Source of the DNA: Phycisphaeraceae bacterium
Lineage (GTDB): Bacteria > Planctomycetota > Phycisphaerae > Phycisphaerales > Phycisphaeraceae
Assembly: GCA_020851395.1 (NCBI GenBank)
Contig: JADZCW010000150.1
Coordinates: forward strand, 1-7,024
Length of the DNA stretch: 7,024 nucleotides
Reading direction: 5' to 3'
Within the stretch, counting starts at the first letter, position 1, and every line of letters starts with the position of its first letter. Shown here piece after piece: positions 6,241 to 7,024 of the stretch. A program made the position numbers and the translations under genes. The notes under the pieces were generated by a model that was given only the letters and a program-made list of their open reading frames with translations, did not search any database and was not told the DNA's origin.

Positions 6241-7024
6241 GTGAAGTCCGGGACCGTGCTCGCGAGCCTGATGGTCGACGACGGCAGCCCGATCAATCTC
6301 ATGACCGGGCACGCCCCCCTGGCCGGGCATCGATTCCTCGTGCCCAACCGCTTCACGCTCGCCTACGCCAGACTCTGCGAGAAACACGGCGTGCGGGGGA
6401 AGTTCTCCGTCGTGCCGATGCCCCTGGCGCTGGGCCGGCTCGACGAGCGGATCAACGGCGTCTCATCAGTGCATCTCCGTCGGTTCCTGAATATCGCCCG
6501 CGAGCGCATCGCCCCGAACTTCGACATCTCGCCCGAGCTGCTGACGCACCTGACGGCCGTGGACTCCAAGGGTGGATATGCCCATCATCTCTTCGAGGAC
6601 CTGTGGGTCGAGCGAGCGACGAGCGAGCAGATCGCCGACCTGATCGCGCTGGCGCTGCGGATCCTCGACAACGTGGGCCTGCCCGCCAACGGCGTGACCT
6701 CGCCCTGGATGACCGGCCGCAACAACCGCGAGACCTACGGACGAGGGATCAGCCTGGCGCACTGGATGGTCTATCGGCGCAAGCGCGTCTGGTACATGCT
6801 CGACGTCGACACCATCGGTCCGGGCCGGTGGCCCGTCGTGACGCACCGCGGCAAGAAGCGTGGCCAGACGCTGACGATGGTCGTGGCCAACACCGACGAT
6901 GTCTGGTGGAACGTTCAGAAGGCCGGGACGGCCAAGCAGGCCAAACAGGTCGCCGAGGCGGGGACCGACTCGCTCCTGAATGAACGGGGAGAAGGGCGTC
7001 TGCGCATGCTGGCCGAATCCGGCA
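6241..7024 (+). CDS. Polysaccharide-deacetylase-like (beta/alpha-barrel) protein, 3' end cut by window
   Basis: A GTG-started frame of 261 codons, open to the window edge. The N-terminus, VLASLMVDDGSPINL (6-20), followed by LCEKHGVRGKFSVVP (45-59), has the layout of the carbohydrate-deacetylase/glycoside-hydrolase barrel: a first strand ending in a metal-binding Asp-Asp, then a helix and a G-V-x-G-x-F strand. Asp13-Asp14 would be the catalytic/metal pair of the TFDD motif. The second motif H(S/T)xxH is not canonical; LLTHLTAVD (100-108), with His103, and His115-His116 are the nearest candidates. NodB-family enzymes remove N- or O-acyl groups from glycans, but several relatives lack activity, so only a family-level name is given. 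No signal peptide is visible, suggesting a cytoplasmic location. It follows the TolC-like gene by 57 bases without a terminator and shares its strand, so co-transcription is likely. The coding frame is firm; the family assignment is moderate. Confidence 0.7.
   Translation, partial: MKSGTVLASLMVDDGSPINLMTGHAPLAGHRFLVPNRFTLAYARLCEKHGVRGKFSVVPMPLALGRLDERINGVSSVHLRRFLNIARERIAPNFDISPELLTHLTAVDSKGGYAHHLFEDLWVERATSEQIADLIALALRILDNVGLPANGVTSPWMTGRNNRETYGRGISLAHWMVYRRKRVWYMLDVDTIGPGRWPVVTHRGKKRGQTLTMVVANTDDVWWNVQKAGTAKQAKQVAEAGTDSLLNERGEGRLRMLAESG

Noticed and set aside
4879..6387. Long minus-strand open frame (about 500 codons) opposite the TolC-like gene
   Set aside because: Its product is repetitive Val/Gly/Asp/Arg/Leu-rich sequence without domains, as expected antisense to GC-rich codons; the sense frame encodes a clear OEP protein.
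6204..6983. Plus-strand open frame of 259 codons at the right end
   Set aside because: It is an Arg/Pro-rich out-of-frame reading of the deacetylase-like gene. The GTG frame at 6241 has a perfect AGGAGG and recognisable fold features.

Overview
The window is strongly GC-rich, Gram-negative-type bacterial chromosome with five genes: two complete genes on the minus strand, one complete gene on the plus strand, and one partial gene at each edge. The outer-membrane efflux lipoprotein indicates a diderm host. The GC bias, the serine hydrolase/beta-propeller fusion and the plant-like form of LeuC would fit a Planctomycetota (Phycisphaerae-like) or related environmental lineage. That placement is an inference from gene style, because no marker gene is present. 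Shine-Dalgarno sequences are clear for four genes and absent for the efflux gene's first ATG.

Layout. (1) Positions 1-378, minus: the N-terminal part of a rhodanese protein with an intact active-site loop. It runs off the left edge just where a YgaP-like membrane domain would begin. Its promoter (406-433) is an island of AT-rich DNA filled with palindromes and an 18-bp direct repeat, which looks like a tightly repressed promoter. (2) Positions 513-2543, minus: a 676-residue fusion of a CubicO/class C beta-lactamase-type serine hydrolase with a C-terminal beta-propeller. (3) Positions 2695-4098, minus: the large subunit of 3-isopropylmalate dehydratase (leuC), starting at GTG and closed by a textbook intrinsic terminator at 2631-2665. 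No leuD lies beside it. (4) Positions 4099-4335: a divergent intergenic region with a strong sigma70-like promoter and a nested inverted repeat facing right. (5) Positions 4336-6183, plus: a TolC-family outer-membrane factor made as a lipoprotein. (6) Position 6241 to the right edge, plus: a GTG-started protein with a polysaccharide-deacetylase-like N-terminus, probably co-transcribed with the TolC-like gene.

The genes do not form one obvious pathway. leuC belongs to leucine biosynthesis, the rhodanese to sulfur/persulfide handling, and the fused hydrolase has no known substrate. The TolC-like and deacetylase-like genes may form an export or cell-surface unit continuing to the right. I see no CRISPR array, RNA gene, transposase or phage gene, and no clear evidence of a wholly new system. 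The best leads are the rhodanese promoter, the hydrolase-propeller fusion, the efflux promoter that abuts its start codon, and the divergent deacetylase-like protein.
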